Source of the DNA: Escarpia spicata
Taxonomy: Eukaryota; Annelida; Polychaeta; Sabellida; Siboglinidae
NCBI GenBank assembly: GCA_963995525.1
Contig: OZ023205.1
Span: 60,795,404-60,859,403 of the forward strand
DNA: 64,000 nt
Direction of reading: 5' to 3'
Part shown: positions 60,303-64,000 of the stretch, piece after piece
Numbering within the stretch: position 1 is the first letter of the stretch
How the letters are laid out: each line of letters begins with the position of its first letter
Notes under the pieces: generated by a model
What the model was told of the DNA's origin: nothing
What the model saw: only the letters and a program-made list of their open reading frames with translations
The model's database searches: none
Position numbers and translations under genes: made by a program

Positions 60303-60893
60303 CAGGTGTGACACCGTCAAGGAATCTTCAACGTGGTGTTGGCCCACAAGACATTGCGGTCCGGCCTCGCTGGAAGTCGATTACACAGAGCCTCGCTTCC
60401 GATCTCCAGCAGGTTGTACCCGGTGTTGTTGTAGAACAAGTTATAAACTTCAGTGGCAAAACAAAATGGCTCAGTGACGTTATCGTGGAACGGACTGGCC
60501 CCGTGTCATTCAGTCCACGTTCGCCTCGAGGATGGGAGAGTAGTGCGTAGACACTTTGACCATGTGAGGAGTCGTTGTGTGAATGGTGATAGCTCGGTGC
60601 CGGAGAAGACACCATCTTCTGAACTGCCTCTTGAATTGCCTCACAAACGGCCTACGGAGGAACCTGTTCATGCAGAACTGCCTGACGTACCGCTTGTCGT
60701 ACCACGTGACGTACCGCCTGACGTACCACGTGACGTACCGCATGACATAACTCAGCCAGAGATGGAATCTCCCCACACATCTGAACAGAACTGTACAACC
60801 AGTGCAAATCTTCGTAGATCAGGGAGAAACGTGAGAAACTTAACTTATGAAGTGACATTCACGATCACTCGTAGGAAAGTGATTGGAAAATAA
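60303..60893 (+). pseudogene. Ty3/gypsy pol C-terminal fragment
   Basis: The frame at 60308-60550 reads NFSGKTKWLSDVIVERTGPV and shifts by one base near 60525 to HVRLEDGRVVRRHFDHVRSR (60453-60893 frame), the typical post-integrase tail of Ty3 elements. It is followed by an internal repeat VPRDVPPDVPRDVPHD and ends ITRRKVIGK-stop. Only the C-terminus is present. Confidence 0.7.
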
Positions 60894-61679
60894 ATTGTGA
60901 ACGTTGGTAGTGGCATGTTGAATAACTTTAGTTAGAACTGAACGTTTGGTATAGATATGCTTTTAGTTAAAAGCATTATTCTTGTTGAGTACTAGAACTC
61001 CACGAACATTGCGTTAGAGAACTCCAGGGACATTGTATTGTAACACTATAAGGACACCGAGTCATATTTGTTTAGCAAACCAGTTATACTATTATAATTA
61101 AGATGGTGTGCATGAATAAACTGTGTGACAATTGATTTGACGTTTACATCTACTCACAATCTAGGCTAAATATGATCAAAGCTAAACATGTATCATTGGG
61201 CATACTAATAAATTATTATGATTACAGGTAGATTAGATTTATGAAAGCCATTGTTATAAATTGTACACATTCATGACTAATAATACACATATTCTCTCCC
61301 AATTCAATTGTCAGTACAAAACAAACACCATCAGACGGTGAATCTATAGATTTTGCCCAGTATAGTAATTATAATATCCTAATAATATTATCCTTAGTAA
61401 ATTCATTATTTATTATTATTTAAATTATTTGATGCATGCAGCCTACAACTTTTAATTGAACTTAACTGTGCACAATCATGTGCATAATTACTGTTATCAA
61501 CTTATAATGAACACGAACTATATAACAGCAAAAAACAGTCGTTCCCATATTCTTAAATGTAGGCTAATTCAGTAATTGCAGTGACATTGGCCCCAATTAA
61601 TTATTCATGCAATAATAACACGGTTCATGTATGATAATATTATCAAAAGCAAGCTTGCATTCACAACGACAACTGGCAA

Positions 61680-61925
61680 CGTAACAGTCAAATATTTAAG
61701 ACCAAACGTTTCGTGTATGTAGCCTAATGAAATATTTGGTATATTTGTTTCCTCTCGTGCGTTCCAACACTACACAATACGTAAAGGTCATAGGTCAAAA
61801 TCTACCAAATATTTCAGCGACCAAATGTTTCGCTTAAGTAATGAAATATTCGGTTATCTATTTCCGCTCGTGCGCATACGACTTCTGCGCCGACCAGATA
61901 TTTCAACGACGAAATGTTTCGCTAC
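61680..61925. repeat. Diverged tandem repeat around ACCAAATGTTTCGC
   Basis: ACCAAACGTTTCGTGT (61701), ACCAAATGTTTCGCTT (61820) and ACGAAATGTTTCGCTA (61909) are each followed by AATGAAATATT or TTC.CTCGTGCG blocks. Confidence 0.55.
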
Positions 61926-62861
61926 ACCGCTACTTCGACAATGCAAAGGACATAGTTCTGGATTAATCCGGAATACGACTCCACGACGCAGCGGGCTGCA
62001 AAGGAAATATTTAAGGTACATCGAACGACCTATTGATGCTACTAACGACGTTGTAAATTGACAAGTTAATCAAGTATTATTTACCATGACATCAAACCGC
62101 AAGGGCTAAGTTCTTTGGGGATGCACGCGTATGCCTATGTGTAGGAAAGAAGATAACGCACAAGAAGATAACGCACAAGGCCCGCACACACTTGCCCAAA
62201 CATACATGTCAACTCCACGACATTCTACGGATTCGCCGACATTTTGTCGTAGCCGATAAATTTGCGTCCCCGCAGATTGAACAATCTATCATTTATTGGT
62301 CGACGAACAAAACATGTGGCTTCGCATAGGCCCCTATATGATATTTTATACATTCAAATATGTATTAGAGTAGTGTGTGGCAAAACAAACATGTGCACCT
62401 ATTTCAGCAGGTGTTACTGTTATTGGCACATGTTACCACTCAAACGTAGCAACATGATGCTAAACCATTTTGGTTATGATGGATTGTCACAGAAACAGCA
62501 CGACAACAAAGATACACCAATTTGTTTTTAACCCATAGTGTTGTAATAAATGTTACAGTTTTAAACGGTTCAAAAAGTAAAAAACTACTTTAACCAAACA
62601 TAAATGTTAATTAGCTACTTACATGCCACATACGTTTTGCTATGATAGGCGGCATTCTTGTGTATGAGCTATAATGTAACTTACGTATTTTGTGTAAATC
62701 CGAAGTCACGATCACTGCGGGGCGAGACGCATCACCAATGTGGAGGTAAAGCGCACCTTTATAGACAACAATGGGATAGTTGTTTTGCATAAACTAATCC
62801 AATTAATACAACGTTTTTCACAACTATGGAACAAACCTCAATGTTAATGTAAATTGGCTAA

Positions 62862-62942
62862 TATACACACAAACACATACACACACCGCGCACGCGCACG
62901 TATATGTGTGTGCGCGTGTGCGCGTGTGCGCGTGTGTGTGTG
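62862..62942. repeat. CA/CG then TG/CG simple repeat (imperfect inverted)
   Basis: ACACAC...CGCGCACGCGCACGT followed by TGTGTGCGCGTGTGCGCGTG, so the two halves are near-complementary. Confidence 0.8.
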
Positions 62943-63122
62943 GATTTAAAATGTCGTATGCGGTATTGGGGATTAATTTCACCGGGCAAGAGCTTTGCCC
63001 TGCAATTATTTACAAAAAAGGTAGGACCGTCACTAAATATTATTTTAGTTTATTACTTAAATTGTTACTATGGTTCTCTAATTCTGATACTGTTTAGATA
63101 AGGTGTAGTTATGTGAGTGCGC

Positions 63123-63816
63123 TTAAAGGCCGCAGCACACTAGCAACAAATAATCTTCACTTGACAGGTATAGTGTGCTGCGAATTCTGGCAAGATCGGG
63201 GCTTGTCGATTATTATTTGACAATGCTAGATCTCAGGACGTCGTAACGGCTAGTGTGCTGCGGACCCCGCAAATGATCAGGGTTCGCGCAATTAACGACC
63301 AATGGGAAACGTGTACGCGGACACGTCATTGTAAACACGGCAGCCCCCAGTGCCACAGCCACGATGTCAAGCAAAATGTCGAAGGCCGAGCAGTGGACTG
63401 CAAACAAGTCACTGCAGGGAATCCCACCAATGGCTTTAGGTTTTACGTTGTGTAATCTACTGACTACAGCAAAAGAGTCGTGAAAGCGAGACCCTGGCAG
63501 GATATTTCTGCTGAAGTGGATATGTCTAGCATGATTGTTATTATTAGCAACAGCCAACAATGTAAATGACAGTGACAACAGCATCTGATCTGTGTCTTCG
63601 TACGTGCAAATTCAATTCTTTCACTTTATAAATATTTGTTACTAATTGGAGCCCAATATGTACTGATACAGTTGAACCGCCTAAGTTCGTGCAACTTAGC
63701 TTTTTGCAACAAAATATAGGCTAATGTGCTGCGAGCCGATGGCCTGACAAATTTAACCGCGATGAAAAATCTGCACTCGCCCGACAAAAAATCGGCTAGT
63801 GTGCTGCGGGCTTTAG
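63123..63816. mobile_element. MITE-like cluster with terminal TTAAAGGCCGCAGCACACTAGC
   Basis: The left end TTAAAGGCCGCAGCACACTA (63123) is matched by the inverted right end GCTAGTGTGCTGCGGGCTTT (63795). Further TAGTGTGCTGCG copies occur at 63171, 63250 and (diverged) 63721, so more than one copy is nested or tandem. The only sizeable ORF (minus 63584-63213) is unrecognised. No transposase is seen. Confidence 0.55.
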
Positions 63817-64000
63817 CCGCTTCTGACTTAGATGAAACTAAGAAGATCTCGTTTTAAAAAGTAGAACAAATATTGGGTTACCCGGGCGATATTAAACTGT
63901 ATGACTTGAAGCACTACCAGTTTGTCGACGCTAACTACGGGAGCGGGAACTGTGAACTATTAATCTAAAGAAAAATATCTGATCATCGAAAAATCATGTG

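Overview
The window looks like nuclear DNA from a bilaterian, probably marine, invertebrate. Genes are split by GT-AG introns, dinucleotide and tetranucleotide microsatellites are long, and transposon debris of many classes fills most of the space between genes. There is no operon, CRISPR array, rRNA gene or other prokaryotic layout. I cannot name the species. The CYP10/CYP24/CYP27-like mitochondrial P450, the Mag-type Ty3 element and the frequent TAGGCCTA words fit a deuterostome or lophotrochozoan, but this is inference.

Two host genes can be reconstructed completely and lie head to head. On the minus strand (6622-18157) nine exons join in frame into a 525-residue mitochondrial-clan cytochrome P450, with an Arg-rich presequence, the K-helix ExxR, PERW and the FxxGxRxC haem loop. 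On the plus strand (20063-30618) seven exons join in frame into a 551-residue type II membrane protein: an N-terminal membrane anchor, an SH3b-like segment and a bacterial-type GHL10 (DUF187) glycoside-hydrolase-like domain. Two smaller coding candidates are an RGG-rich first exon (828-954, minus) and a two-exon 3' gene end (59548-60301, plus).

Both complete genes carry a large transposon in an intron. P450 intron 1 holds an intact 4,423-bp Ty3/gypsy element (12262-16684) with 128-bp LTRs differing at one position, 5-bp target duplications, a primer-binding site, a polypurine tract and one 1,321-codon gag-pol frame. Intron 6 of the GHL10 gene holds a decayed 3.1-kb hAT element (26118-29241) with recognisable terminal inverted repeats.

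The rest is mostly mobile DNA. 1.3-5.6 kb: a CR1/L2-like remnant with extra copies of its 3' tail, and a second hAT remnant. 32.9-35.8 kb: an odd composite inverted-repeat element built from telomere-like GGTAATTA minisatellite, with a zinc-finger-like ORF. 39.7-43.5 kb: a near full-length R2-clade retrotransposon (restriction-like endonuclease, RT with FADD) whose 5' end folds on paper into an HDV-like self-cleaving ribozyme. 43.6-44.8, 47.85-48.35 and 49.86-51.06 kb: further non-LTR remnants. 45.1-46.3 kb: a damaged C2H2 zinc-finger array, next to a 31-bp minisatellite. 48.3-49.6 and 60.3-60.9 kb: Ty3 fragments. 52.3-56.2 kb: a candidate Mutator-like element with a subterminal array of seven imperfect hairpins. 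57.2 and 58.5 kb: SINE-like repeats. 63.1-63.8 kb: a MITE-like cluster.

Stretches where I see no gene: 1-827, 955-1319, 3951-4290, 9600-10030, 11060-12256 and 16690-17590 (P450 introns), 18158-19430 (shared upstream region of the two main genes), 20960-21780 and 22340-23010 (GHL10 introns), 30780-31620, 31990-32890, 35815-36470, 36600-37270, 51060-52260, 56190-57190, 58765-59545 and 60900-63120. They are AT-rich and hold only short simple repeats or unrecognised diverged repeats.
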